Below are positions 1-10,444 of a DNA stretch of 64,000 nucleotides, piece by piece (position 1 is the stretch's first letter; each line of letters starts with the position of its first letter). Made by a program: the position numbers and the translations under genes. The stretch covers positions 62,001-126,000 of the forward strand of contig JAMZAV010000307.1 in NCBI GenBank assembly GCA_024449915.1. Direction: 5' to 3'. The stretch comes from Sweltsa coloradensis. Its lineage: Eukaryota; Arthropoda; Insecta; Plecoptera; Chloroperlidae. Under the pieces are notes generated by a model. The model did no database searches, was not told where the DNA came from, and worked only from the letters and a program-made list of their open reading frames with translations.

Positions 1-256
1 ACCTATATTTATGTTAAAATATAGTAGATGTTTAAAGAATTATGTAATATTATGTAATATCATAATTACTAATTAGCCCATGTATAGGCTCAAATGTCAA
101 AGTCTAATTAAATATCTACATGTATTTATTTATCTAAGGCAATAAACAACATATCATATCATATCATATCAAAAAAACTATTTATTTTCAGTCTCTTTTT
201 TTCTGGTCTAGTTATGGGGGTGGGTGGATGTGGAAATGGGTTACGTCGATGCGCTA
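1..256. other. AT-rich sequence, nothing recognised
   Basis: A short ATCAT-type microsatellite lies near 150-170. I see no coding potential or element ends before the tandem repeats begin. Confidence 0.5.
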
Positions 257-687
257 GGGAATCCAGAGACCTTGGCTTGTATTAGCCCAAGGTCCCCTAA
301 ATTTCCGCTAGGCTTCGCTGCCTCCGCTAGGAGTAGAAACAGGGGACCTCGGTATTAGCCGTTAAATAGACCTTGACAATGCCAAAGTAGTTGGCACTAT
401 TCTTCTTCCAAGATCTTTGCACTAAGAAACAAAACTTGGGGAATCCAGAGACCTTGGCTTGTATTAGCCCAAGGTCCCCTAAATTTCCGATAGGCTTCGC
501 TGCCTCCGCTAGGAGTAGAAACAGGGGACCTCGGTATTAGCCGTTAAATAGACCTTGACAATGCCAAAGTAGTTGGCACTATTCTTCTTCCAAGATCTTT
601 GCACTAAGAAACAAAACTTGGGAATCCAGAGACCTTGGCTTGTATCACGGTTCCCTAGATCTCCGCTAGGCTTCGCTGCCTCCGCTA
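257..687. repeat. 181-bp tandem repeat, first block
   Basis: Units start at about 259, 441 and 622 (GAATCCAGAGACC), giving a period of 181-182 bp. Each holds a short inverted motif (CTCCGCTAGG and relatives) and ends in GGTATTAGCCGTTAAATAGA. The array resumes at 1637-1843 and 3343-3430, so it was continuous before two transposons entered it. The 96-bp arrays at 8.1 and 9.9 kb carry the same core. Confidence 0.85.
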
Positions 688-695
688 GGAGTAGA

Positions 696-1636
696 CAGGG
701 TCCACTAGATACCTAACAGCTGCTGTAAGGTGGGTCTTCGCTTGTACTTCCACAATGTATAAGCGCCATTTTATATCTTGAAGTCAAGGCCCACTTGATA
801 ATGTGTCTACTGAGTGCACGCACACATTATCCAACGGACCTCAAAGAGATTTTGTAAACAAACAGCAGACTGCAGCTGGACGTCAATTTCAGAAATCGGT
901 TGCACATTATTTTTTTAATGCAATAAATACATAAATAGGCTACCATTTATGTAATCTTTGATTCTTTATATTTGCAGGTAACATTATGATGTAAATAATT
1001 TTTATATCTTTCAACTTCATATCTCAATTTTCATTTGCATACTAATTTGGATATAAGGGCCCGAGGCAAACTGTCCAAATACCGGTAGGCGGTAGGCCTA
1101 TGGCAATAAGGCCTATTAGCATTGATGTGTTTGGTAAGATAAAGATGAGCCCAAGCCTTGCACTTGTCCATACTTGCACCATGTATAAACCAATACCTAA
1201 TGCGGATTAATTTTAATCAAACTTGAACTTGAATCTGAGCTAAGCCTAGGGCCTAGCCCTAAGAACGCGGGTAACCTCCAGACCTAAGTTCGACGTCGAC
1301 TTCTACAAGAAAGGTTTATTGGGTAAGGTCTAGGCCTTGGTCTATGAAAAATCCCACACACTAGGGCCTAGCCTAGGCTTATGCGCATAAAATCTTTTAT
1401 CGTGGAGTTGTAACTTCATTCTAAACACAAAGTTGGTAATAATCCACAATGCCCAATGATCTGTCAAAACAAAACAAAAACATAGCACATTCTGCTACGG
1501 ATAATATTACAGAGCGTGTTCGGAGCGCTCCAGATTATTTTTAAAACACACGCTAAGATATAAAATGGCGGTTTGTTTACATCAGGTGAGAAGACCCAGC
1601 TTACAGCAGCTTAGCATAAGTATCTAGTGGACCCTG
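696..1636. mobile_element. Non-autonomous hAT-type DNA transposon, 941 bp
   Basis: The ends are CAGGGTCCACTAGATAC and its exact reverse complement, and inverted similarity extends about 45 bp inward. The flanks are the 8-bp direct repeat GGAGTAGA (688-695 and 1637-1644). Neighbouring copies of the host tandem repeat show this motif only once at that point. A CAGGG terminus with an 8-bp target duplication is the hAT signature. There is no transposase ORF, so it needs an enzyme from elsewhere. The interior holds AGGCCTA-like low-complexity DNA. Confidence 0.85.
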
Positions 1637-1834
1637 GGAGTAGATACAGGGGACCTTGGTATTAGCCATTAAATAGACCTTGACAGTGCCAAAGTAGTTG
1701 GCGCGATTCTTCTTCCAAGATCTTTGCACTAAGAAACAAAACTTGGGGAATCCAGAGACCTTGGCTTGTATCACGGTTCCCTAGATCTCCGCTAGGCTTC
1801 GCTGCCTCCGCTAGGAGTAGATACAGGGGACCTT
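1637..1834. repeat. 181-bp tandem repeat, middle block
   Basis: This is a continuation of the array between the two inserted transposons; a GAATCCAGAGACC copy is at 1748. Confidence 0.8.
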
Positions 1835-1843
1835 GGTATTAGC

Positions 1844-3342
1844 AGAGTCGATAAAGAAGTTTCCCCGTTGGGGAGGTCCTCCAACTCCCTATACCGCCCT
1901 GGGTTAAATAAAAAGTCGGTTTTTGGCGTTGGGAATCTAACGTTCCGCGCGACTCTGTGTGACGATTGATGGAACTACTTCAATAAAACTACGTCACTTT
2001 TCTACTAGTAGTTAACAGTCGATGACAACAAATGGCGGAAACGTCAAAATATTAAATACGATCGAATATTGGCGAATGTTTTCGCATAAAGCAAACTCTC
2101 TTTATTGAGGAGGATATTTCTGATGGAGTAGACCTAAGCCTAGGACCTAGGCCGACAATCAGGATTGCTTATGTTTCGATTTGAATGCCAAGGGCGTACT
2201 TACGTCTGAAAACTGTATTGTGGCCTTGGGCCTAGGCTACACTTACGTCCGTTAGGCTTGAACAAGGTATATCTCAAATTATTTCGCACGAAAATGTCAG
2301 TGACGCCTGCGCAACACTTTATAGTACAATAATAAATCAAAAGTAAATCGTTTTAAAAGACAAGGGCCCAGGGCTAATATGATTGAAATAAAATTGAAGT
2401 TTGACGTTTCGTCTGTTGTTTGTTGATTTCAGCGTCACTGCACATCGATAATCTACTGACCGTATTTAGCGTGCAGTGCTTTAATTAGTTTCACATTGGA
2501 GCCGCTCTCAGCGCGCAGGACGTTAGATTCCGTTTTGACTTGGGAGCAGAGTCGATAAAGAAGTTTCCCCTTTGGGGAGGTCCCCTTACTCCCAAGTCAA
2601 AACGGAATCTAACGTCCTGCGCGCTGAGAGCGGCTCCAATGTGAAACTAATAAAAGCACTGCACGCTAAATACGGTCAGTAGATTATCGATGTGCAGTGA
2701 CGCTGAAATCAACAAACAACAGACGAAACGTCAAACTTCAATTTTATTTCTATCATATTAGCCCTGGGCCCTAGTCTTTTAAAACGATTTACTTTTGATT
2801 TATTATTGTACTATAAAGTGTTGCGCAGGCGTCACTGACATTTTCGTGCGAAATAATTTGAGATATGCCTTGTTCAAGCCTAACGGACGTAAGTGTAGCC
2901 TAGGCCCAAGGCCACAATACAGTTTTTAGACGTAAGTACGCCCTAGGCACTCAAATCGAAATCTTGAACAATACATATTGTCGGCCTAGCTCCTAAGCTT
3001 AGGTCTACTCCATCAGAAATATCCTCATTAATAAAGAGAGTTTGCTTTATGCCAAAACATTCGCCAACATTCGATCGTATTTAATATTTTGACGTTTCCG
3101 CCATTTGTCGTCATCGACTGTTAACTACTAGTAGAAAAGTGACGTACTTTTATTGAAGTAGTTCCATCAATCGTCACACAGAGTCGCGCGGAACGTTAGA
3201 TTCCCAACGCCAAAAAACGACTTTTTATTTAACCCAGGGCGGTATAGGGAGTTGGAGGACCTCCCCAACGGGGAAACTTCTTTATCGACTCTGCTTGGGA
3301 GTAAGGGGACCTCCCCAAAGGGGAAACTTCTTTATCGACTCT
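1844..3342. mobile_element. Palindromic foldback DNA transposon, about 1.5 kb, 9-bp target duplication
   Basis: The termini are AGAGTCGATAAAGAAG and its reverse complement. Two arms of about 700 bp (roughly 1844-2550 and 2596-3294) are inverted copies of each other around a centre near 2570. The centre itself carries another copy of the terminal sequence (AGTCGATAAAGAAGTTTCCC), and a further copy follows at 3295-3342. The flanks are the 9-bp repeat GGTATTAGC (1835-1843, 3343-3351), which is single in uninterrupted copies of the host repeat. A 9-bp duplication fits Mutator-like elements, but no transposase is visible. Confidence 0.8.
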
Positions 3343-3351
3343 GGTATTAGC

Positions 3352-3430
3352 CGTTAAATAGACCTTGACAATGCCAAAGTAGTTGGCGCGATTCTTCTTC
3401 CAAGATCTTTGCACTAAGAAACAAAACTTT
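3352..3430. repeat. 181-bp tandem repeat, last partial unit
   Basis: It resumes at CGTTAAATAGACC directly after the target duplication of the foldback element and ends at ACAAAACTTTG, just upstream of the small membrane protein gene. Confidence 0.75.
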
Positions 3431-3482
3431 GTTGTTTGTTTACATTGTTCTCTCGTCCCCCTAAAGACAAGTCGTGGCTACA

Positions 3483-4277
3483 GACAAATCTCTGTCTACG
3501 ATGTCGTACACTGACTCGGCGAGGTCGTATTACGAGGCCTTCTTGGAGGGGTGGGAGTGTTTCAGCGATCACGTCGTCCTAGTGTTCGTCATCAGTATAA
3601 TCATCTTGATGGCCTTCTTCCTGGGCGCCATCTCGTACTCGCTGGTGAAAGGTAAGTCGTTGCGAAGTACACAGTACAAGACTAGACAAATCTCTGTCTA
3701 CGATGTCGTACATGAACTCGGCGAGGTCGTATTACGAGGCCTTCTTGGAGGGGTGGGAGTGTTTCAGCGATCACGTCGTCCTAGTGTTCGTCATCAGTAT
3801 AATCATCTTGATGGCCTTCTTCCTGGGCGCCATCTCGTACTCGCTGGTGAAAGGTAAGTCGTTGCGAAGTACACAGTACAAGACTAGACAAATCTCTGTC
3901 TACGATGTCGTACATGAACTCGGCGAGGTCGTATTACGAGGCCTTCTTGGAGGGGTGGGAGTGTTTCAGCGATCACGTGGTCCTAGTGTTCGTCATCAGT
4001 ATAATCATCTTGATGGCCTTCTTCCTGGGCGCCATCTCGTACTCGCTGGTGAAAGGTAAGTCGTTGCGAAGTACACAGTACAAGACTAGACAAATCTCTG
4101 TCTCCGATGTCGTACATGAACTCTGCGAGGTCGTATTACGAGGCTTTCTTGGAGGGGTGGGAGTGTTTCAGCGATCACGTGGTCCTAGTGTTCGTCATCA
4201 GTATAATCATCTTGATGGCCTTCTTCCTGGGCGCCATCTCGTACTCGCTGGTGAAAGGTAAGTCGTTGCGAAGTACT
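3483..4277 (+). repeat. Tandem quadruplication of a coding first exon, 202-bp unit
   Basis: Four copies, each holding a bit of 5' leader (ACAAATCTCTGTCTACG), the ATG exon and its GTAAGT donor. Donors are at 3652, 3854, 4056 and 4258. A 15-bp linker (ACAGTACAAGACTAG) joins the copies and is absent after the last. Copy 1 differs at residues 4-5 (Thr-Asp, against Met-Asn in the others). Changes in copies 3 and 4 that fall inside the coding part are synonymous (AGC-type Ser, GTC to GTG Val, GCC to GCT Ala). A recent duplication is the simplest reading; an assembly artefact remains possible. Confidence 0.9.
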
Positions 4278-5106
4278 TTGGGGCACCCTCAAAACTCTTT
4301 TCTGTGCCTCGTTAGTCTTATCGATAGAATGCAGAAGGTCCAGGGTTCGATTCCCGCTTTATTTATTTAATTTATGACTTGGACTTAAGTCCATCATTTC
4401 TTGGCATAGGAATTTGTAAACGGTGACTGGAATCATCCTACAACGAGGCACATTATACATTTTTAGGTTCCAAGCCTTGTTGAATCTGGCGCTGTTTGTA
4501 CTTGGGATCGTGTTCAGCTTGATTGATTGGTGTTTCCTACTGAATTATGCCGGTCTCTCATTGGTATTTGTTCGCTCTTCAATGTTGCCGGCGCCTGCAA
4601 GGATGACTCGGTTTGCTTTAAATTTAATGTCCCATCTTAATTCATAAACGTACAGTGTCCCGTAACAATACCCTTGAAAAGCTTGGCAAAATAGAATTTG
4701 CATGACCATTACGTTAAAATTAATTTGAAAAAAAGAATTTGGATGAACTATTACGTTTAAATTAATAGTTTATGCGTTTATGCGTTTATACGTTTATGAA
4801 TTAAGAATGCGCAAATGTGGAAAGGTAGATGAGCTTGGCCCTTTTTTAGATCTCATTTCTTTTGAGTGTGTAAGGTTTGGCTGTATTTTTACAAGTTTTT
4901 GTGATGTGTGGTCAAGGTATACTAGCGGACTTCTATGTCAAGTCATGGTGCTTATCTAGGCTGTGTTTCTATGTTGCGCAGATGCCGCCAACTTTGTTCA
5001 GCGCATCTGCGGGTTCACGGCCGGTACCAAGAAGACCAAGAGGCGGAAGAAGAAGCGACAAGAATCCACCAACTCCCGTGACAAGCAGAGGAACGATCGT
5101 GCTTAG
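3501..5106 (+). CDS. Two-exon gene for a small single-pass membrane protein (91 aa), with four tandem first exons
   Basis: Any one of four first exons (ATG at 3501, 3703, 3905, 4107) ends at a GTAAGT donor after 50 codons plus one base. The acceptor at 4980-4981 restores the frame, with a GAT codon across the junction, and leads to the TAG at 5104-5106. The predicted 91-aa protein has a short N-terminus (MSYxxSARSYYEAFLEGW), one hydrophobic helix at about residues 24-48 (VVLVFVISIIILMAFFLGAI), then a very basic tail (TKKTKRRKKKRQ). This suggests a type III-like small integral membrane protein with a cytosolic basic tail. I do not recognise a named family. The unique second exon means the copies would act as alternative first exons rather than separate genes. 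The splice model is inferred from consensus sites and frame. Confidence 0.75.
4311..4680 (+). repeat. tRNA-derived SINE copy in the intron
   Basis: The B-box-like GGTTCGATTCCCGC at about 4343 follows a degraded tRNA-like head. The body (AAACGGTGAC..., CAACGAGGCACATTAT...) matches the better SINE copy on the minus strand at 39.0-39.46 kb and the fragment at 25.64 kb. Confidence 0.6.
4982..5106 (+). CDS. Second (last) exon of the small membrane protein gene
   Basis: The acceptor TTGCGCAG is preceded by a pyrimidine-rich stretch. The exon starts with two bases of a codon, matching the phase left by the first-exon donor. It encodes about 40 residues, among them a lysine/arginine-rich block, and ends with TAG. 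The ATG-initiated reading frame across the same bases (4877-5134) is a shadow. Confidence 0.75.
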
Positions 5107-5243
5107 TAGCATGACGTCACGCTGTACTGACTGACGAAGCTACACGAGGGGCTGCCGAAACGTAGGATCGTTGACTAAAATATAATGTCGTGCGATATGC
5201 TTGTAAATTAAATATATTGTTTTAGGTTAGTATTGTGCTTGTC

Positions 5244-5249
5244 AATAAA
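5244..5249 (+). terminator. Polyadenylation signal AATAAA of the small membrane protein gene
   Basis: AATAAA lies 138 nt after the stop codon, a normal 3' UTR distance, with T/GT-rich DNA downstream. Confidence 0.6.
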
Positions 5250-5776
5250 GCTAAAGTCATTTGTAATTCATATTGGTGACTTATTTTCTTATTAAACTAG
5301 ACATAAAATACGCTATTATTTCATACAAGTCAGTCTGTAGATTTACAATGAGCGCATCAAAGGGTATTTTGGATTAGTGTTTGTGTTTATGACCTCTGTC
5401 TGAGATTTACGATTCATATTCAGGGATATTGAAAAGTGATCGTTACTTACCCTAGCAGAAATGTGATGCAGCATGTGCTTAGTTCAATCTATCGGCCTAT
5501 TAATAAATCTTCTTCTGTTTTGGGGAATGGTCGTGGGGCTCGAAGCCTCTCCCCTGGTAGTTTTAGTGCCTGGTGCGAAGCACCTATAACTAAAAATCTG
5601 ATGTGTGCCAGAGTTGGGCGATGGACAGCGTCCTTGCGCTGCATGGTAATTGGTGACAGGCACCGTTGATTTCGGTAAAATACCGCCGGAACTTGAAAAT
5701 GGCAACAAACTTCTAGGATTTGCATCCGTGGCAGAAAAGTCCCACAAGAGACATCCAAGGAGAGTTATTTTTATCG
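5250..5776. other. Intergenic, no gene recognised
   Basis: AT-rich at first, then a GC-richer part from about 5500 that adjoins the LINE remnant. Short ORFs here have no recognisable domain. Confidence 0.4.
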
Positions 5777-6303
5777 TCACGGAGGTCTTAGTCGTGGGTC
5801 CACTACACCCACTCGACGACGACCGGCGATGAGACGTTGACGAGCCCGCAGAAGCCGTGCCTGACGACGTGGAGGCAAGAAACGAGGTCCAAGAGCTGCA
5901 ATGGGGCGCGGGAATACGTCGCTTCTTCTCGGAATAATGTGGGCAAGTGCAGAAACCTGGGGATTTGGTACCGCTTCTAGAGATGCGTAAAATCTGGCAG
6001 CTTGTGCAGCAATACATTGGTCGACGGTTTGCAGACCGAGGTCAGCGTGAACCTCAGACATTCGTGTCCAGCGAGGGAGAGAAAGGGACACACGAAGAAT
6101 CTTGTTTTGCACCACTTGTAGTCGGTTGCGGTGGGATGCTGCACATCCTCCCCAGACAGGAGATGCGTATAACGCCGCTGAACGGATTACAGACGTGTAG
6201 AGGCGGAGCTTGGCCGTTACCGAGAGCTGTGCATTCCGCAGAAGGGGGTACAGAGAGACGAGTTTACCGGTTGCCTTCTGAGTTGCTGACCGGATATGTG
6301 GGC
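5777..6303 (-). pseudogene. C-terminal part of a Jockey-type non-LTR reverse transcriptase
   Basis: Read on the minus strand from about 6303, the frame gives the region C-terminal to the RT palm: a SLYPLLRN block, then KLRLYTSVIRSAALYASPVW, a cysteine followed by LQVVQNKILR, then an arginine-containing RMSEVHADLGL stretch. These are the conserved blocks after the fingers/palm in Jockey-clade LINE polymerases. The frame runs to a stop at 5777. The catalytic RT core, endonuclease and ORF1 are absent, so this is a truncated remnant. Clade assignment rests on motif memory, not a search. Confidence 0.75.
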
Positions 6304-6694
6304 CCCACGTAAGTTTACGGTCTAAAGTTATGCCCAGGCATCTATTGGTCGGTGGAAGGGAAATCCATGAGGTATACCCCGGACATATTCATGCTCATAA
6401 TTTTTGGATTCAAAGGCTGATTTTTGTTGCTATTTGCAACACATACTCAAACTGGCATACTTCTTGTTCTTGTTGTTGTGTTGTTGTGTGTTTCTTGTTG
6501 TTTGTTTCTTGGCTTGTTTTCTCCTCAATATCATGTTTCGTACGAATTTTTTCATCCGCTGCTGCAAATACTTGTTTTGTACCGCGGGAAGAAAATAATT
6601 CGAAACGGATATAAACGATAATTATTAACGCATTAGCTTGTTCCTTGTAGTTAATGGATATTGGAATGCAGTCGTTCGAGTAATTGGCGGTACA
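6304..6694. other. Unassigned AT-rich segment
   Basis: TTGTTG-rich low-complexity DNA between the LINE remnant and a SINE tail. The hydrophobic-looking ORFs here come from base composition. Confidence 0.4.
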
Positions 6695-6757
6695 TACATA
6701 TCTTTAATAAATAAAATAAATAAATTCGTATTTAGAGTCTACCCAATCAGTCATATA
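6695..6757 (-). repeat. SINE tail fragment
   Basis: AAATAAATAAA followed by TTAGAGTCTACCCAATCAGT matches, reversed, the 3' end of the SINE at 39.0 kb. Confidence 0.5.
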
Positions 6758-7345
6758 ACTCTCACTCGTCTTACAACGACTTGGGCGTTTTTCTAGTCAG
6801 TAGTTAGCTAAGGCTCCTGTATACCCGGAATATGGGAGACCCAGGTTCAAATAATTCGGTCGGGATAGATTTTTGTAGTTTCTGGATTGTTTTCACAAAT
6901 TATATAAACATGTTTTGAATTGCATACAGTACTTTCGAAAACATAGCCAGTACGAAATACGTGTGAAGATTGCAAGGTTTTACTCAATCTCCCAGCGGAA
7001 TGATGAGGAACCTTCAAAAAGTATTATCGGCAACCTTGGTCACCGCCTGACATTCTAAAAATGATTCGATAAAAATGTTTTTTCAAGAAAAATATCATTG
7101 TCGTTAAATTACATCCTACGCATTTTAGTCTATATTCTCAATTTATTACGTCTTGTAGGTTTAAATCGCAATGGAGTGTGCTCGAAATGTTAACTGCACG
7201 CTAAAGACTTGTACCGGATGTCAAATTTCAGCTCAATCTGTTTAGCCGTTTGACCGTTCTGGAGCGAACTCACGAAAACCCAGATCTTATGCCGTTTAAC
7301 TTGCGGTGTAAGACTCATTCGCTGGGCTCACTCTTCTTATTATTT
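6757..7345. repeat. Composite repeat with tRNA-like segment and Helentron-like ends
   Basis: It starts with an ACTCGTCTTACAACGAC 3'-end motif ending in CTAG at about 6797. A tRNA-like stretch follows (TAGTTAGCTAAGG, then GGAGACCCAGGTTCAAATAA), and it closes with a degraded form of TTCGCTCACTCGTCTAA. It belongs to the same family as 37.26-38.17, 50.81-51.65 and 58.87-59.34 kb. Confidence 0.55.
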
Positions 7346-7639
7346 TCGAGTTTTTATTAATAGGGTTATCTTATCATTCTTGATTTTCTTTTGCCACTAT
7401 TGTATTTTTATGGTATTCGTTTGTTTATTGGTAATTTGTTACAATACATTGTTTCACACATTATTTTGTCATTGGCCCATAAGGAGTGCAGAGCTTAACA
7501 CTAAAGGTGTGCACTGTGCAACGATAACATTCATTCAGCCAAGAGGAGAAATATTTACTGTAAACGACGTTATTTTTGACAAATTTATGCCAATCCGAGG
7601 GTATGGCAAAAAAATATGGCTCGTTCAGTTCGTGTATAT

Positions 7640-7840
7640 TACTATCCCACACATAACAAAAACTTGTAAAAATACAGCCAAACCTTACACACTCAAAAGA
7701 AATGAGATCTAAAAAAAGGACCAAGCTCATCTACCCTTCCACATTTGCGCATTCTTAATTCATAAACGTACAGTGTCCCGTAATCCTAGAAAAGCCTGGC
7801 AAAATAGAGTTTGCAACTACTGTTAATTTAAACATAATAG
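7640..7840 (-). repeat. Interspersed repeat, inverted relative to 4.68-4.92 kb
   Basis: CAGCCAAACCTTACAC..., ATGAGATCTAAAAAA and TTAATTCATAAACGTACAG are the reverse complement of the copy around 4680-4920. The same family recurs at 18.9-19.3 (as a palindrome), 23.53, 24.07 and 24.9 kb. Confidence 0.6.
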
Positions 7841-8095
7841 TTCATCCAATTTTTTTTTTAAATAATTTAAACGTAATGGTCCCTGCTTCTAATCCAGAGG
7901 TGCTGAGTTCGATTCCCGCTTCAGGTACAAGGTTTTAAGATACTTACATGGACGTGAAGCCCGGTACTTTTGTAGGGTATGAGAGAGTAAACTCTCTCTA
8001 CCTCTGTGACTCTTTGGAAAGTTTGTTGTCAAATATCGTGGACTTTGATACGGCTATAAGTAAGACCTCTATGGGCTTTAATGGCCCTCGATAGT

Positions 8096-8385
8096 TGATA
8101 TCCTCCCATGGTCCCCTAGATTTCCGCTAGGCTTCGCTGCCGCGCTCAGGCAGTTCGCAAGACCTCCGCTAGGAGTAGATACAGGGGACCTTGATATCCT
8201 CCCGTGGTCCCCTAGATTTCCGCTAGGCTTCGCTGCCGCGCACAGGCAGTTCGCAAGACCTCCGCTAGGAGTAGATACAGGGGACCTTGATATCCTCCCA
8301 TGGTCCCCTAGATTTCCGCTAGGCTTCGCTGCCGCGCACAGGCAGTTCGCAAGACCTCCGCTAGGAGTAGATACAGGGGACCTTG
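8096..8385. repeat. 96-bp tandem array, three units
   Basis: Units start at about 8096, 8192 and 8288 (TGATATCCTCCC...). The core CCGCTAGGCTTCGCTGCC ... CCTCCGCTAGGAGTAGATAC is shared with the 181-bp repeat at 0.2-1.8 kb. The array abuts a Helentron-like element. ORFs across it are repeat translations, not genes. Confidence 0.85.
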
Positions 8386-8971
8386 ATTGAGCGAGCGAAG
8401 CGAGCGTCTCCACTTGACTCTTATGGCTCGAATGTCTGTTTTTTTTTGTTTTTTTGTTTTTTTTTTTCTGTTACTGCTTCGATACAGGTCGCACCGTTTC
8501 TCTGATCGTCCTGAAATTTTGCACTCATGTACATACCACCTAGGCGGGTTGCTGTATAGTTTTTGAACAAAATCCGATTGTTGGTTATAAAAAATAAAAA
8601 ATAAAATAAAAAAATAAAAAAATAAAAATGAACCGATCGTTATGAAATTTTGCAGGGTAAATAAGTACAACATTCTCTCCTATTTTCCAAATTTTCAGCT
8701 AAATCGGTCAAGAACTTAAAGACTTATTGGTTATCATAATTCGAAAAATGATGTTAAAAAATGAAGGAGGCAGTGAAGATACAAAGATACACTTTAGAAG
8801 GCATGACGTGAATTAGTACAATGCAAAGATGTTGGAATTGTATATAGTGTACAATGTCAATATCCAGTTAGGCCTACACTGTGTGGTGGGACTTATGGGA
8901 ATGTCGTACTCGGGTCATGTTGCACGTACCGGTGCTCGCTCAACAACGCGTCCAACTGAGCGTTTTCCTAG
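8386..8971 (+). mobile_element. Helentron-like non-autonomous element, copy 1
   Basis: The 5' end ATTGAGCGAGCGAAGCGAGC is mirrored by GCTCGCTCAA near the 3' end. A hairpin AACGC...GCGTT and the terminus TTCCTAG followed by T come next. Subterminal inverted repeats, a 3' hairpin and a CTAG end are the layout of Helitron/Helentron non-autonomous elements. There is no Rep/helicase ORF. Confidence 0.6.
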
Positions 8972-9361
8972 TTACTTTTAGGTGGAAGTGCATAGTGACC
9001 AGAATTCTCGTGCGACGTTTCGTTGCCATGGTAACGTTACTTTTGTCAAAATGTAATTTCTATCTACACTACTTATCGGATCAAAATAAAATTAACATAT
9101 TCGTGACCGGACGGATATTCTAAATAATTTGGCTACCTCAGATTTTGTCGCCGTTCAGTTTTTTTAAAAAAACTTTAGATTAACTTTAATGTAACTTTAT
9201 AACTTTTTAAACGATTTTGCCACAAAACTAATGGCATTCAATCGGGAACGAAGCTTGCGGATAGTCAAAATTTCAACTCGATCCGAGCCTCCGTTCGACC
9301 GCTACCATGAGCCAAAAAAGCTGCGCGACTTTCCGTTGCCATGGTAACGGTACTTTGTTAT
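8972..9361. other. Spacer between two element copies
   Basis: Holds two similar stretches around CGTTGCCATGGTAACG (about 9025 and 9335), each with a short palindrome. They are probably internal parts of a related repeat. No gene. Confidence 0.4.
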
Positions 9362-9917
9362 AATTGAGCGAGCGAAGCGAGCGTCTCCACTTGACTCTTA
9401 TGGCTCGAATGTCTGTTTTTTTTTCTGTTACTGATTCGATACAGGTCGCACCGTTTCTCTGATCAACCTGAAATTTTGCACACATGTACATGCCACCCAG
9501 GCGGGTTGCTGTATAGTTTTTGAACAAAATCCGATCGTTGGTTATAAAAAATAAAAAATAAATAAAAAAAATAAATAAATTAAAAAAAAAAAAGTTCCGA
9601 TCGTTATGAAATTTTGCAAGGTCAATAAGTATATCATTCTCTCCTATTTTCCAAATTTTCAGCTAAATCGGTCAAAACCTTAAAGACTTATTGGCAATTA
9701 TAATTCGAAAAATGATGTTAAAAATGAAGGAGGCAGTGAAGATACAAAGATACACTTTAGAAGGCATGACGCGAATTAGTACAATGCAAAGATGTTACAA
9801 TGTCAATATCCAGTTAGGCCTACACTGTGTGGTGGGCCTTATGGGAATGTCGTACTCGGGTCATGTTGCACGTACCAGTGCTCGCTCAACAACGCGTCCA
9901 ACTGAGCGTTTTCCTAG
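9362..9917 (+). mobile_element. Helentron-like non-autonomous element, copy 2
   Basis: A near-duplicate of 8386-8971 with the same subterminal inverted repeat, hairpin and CTAG end. A 96-bp array follows it directly. Confidence 0.6.
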
Positions 9918-10214
9918 TATCCTCCCATGGTCCCCTAGATTTCCGCTAGGCTTCGCTGCCGCGCTCAGGCAGTTCGCAAGACCTCCGCTAGGAGTAGATA
10001 CAGGGGACCTTGATATCCTCCCATGGTCCCCTAGATTTCCGCTAGGCTTCGCTGCCACGCTCAGGCAGTTCGCAAGACCTCCGCTAGGAGTAGATACAGG
10101 GGACCTTGATATCCTCCCATGGTCCCCTAGATTTCCGCTAGGCTTCGCTGCCGCGCACAGGCAGTTCGCAAGACCTCCGCTAGGAGTAGATACAGGGGAC
10201 CTTGATATCCTCCT
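9918..10214. repeat. 96-bp tandem array, three units, second locus
   Basis: The units are the same as at 8096-8385, but here they lie after the 3' end of the Helentron-like copy. The 181-aa ORF across this region is a translation of repeats. Confidence 0.85.
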
Positions 10215-10444
10215 ACTAAAGCAAGCTGTGACTTAATACATTGTTCAAAACAAGGAAAATAACAACATACTGCTTAATATGCAATTCGTGCACAATAAGT
10301 TACATTTTGTAAATAAAAGTGTAAGTATTTAACTCGTATAGTATTTTAATAATACCGATATTTGTGAATTACAAGATGAAAGAGCAAGCGTAACTTTGCA
10401 AGGATAACGATACAAATTAGAAGCCACAACACCGTCACCTCATT

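Noticed and set aside
5484..6017. 177-aa ORF on minus overlapping the LINE remnant
   Set aside because: A different frame from the one carrying the RT motifs; no recognisable domain.
8078..8413. 111-aa ORF on minus with repeated peptides
   Set aside because: Antisense reading of the 96-bp array.
8096..10214. CRISPR-like array
   Set aside because: The units are contiguous 96-bp tandem copies with no unique spacers, in animal DNA.
9691..10236. 181-aa ORF on +
   Set aside because: It is a translation of the Helentron-like end plus the 96-bp array; the repeated peptide follows from the DNA repeat.
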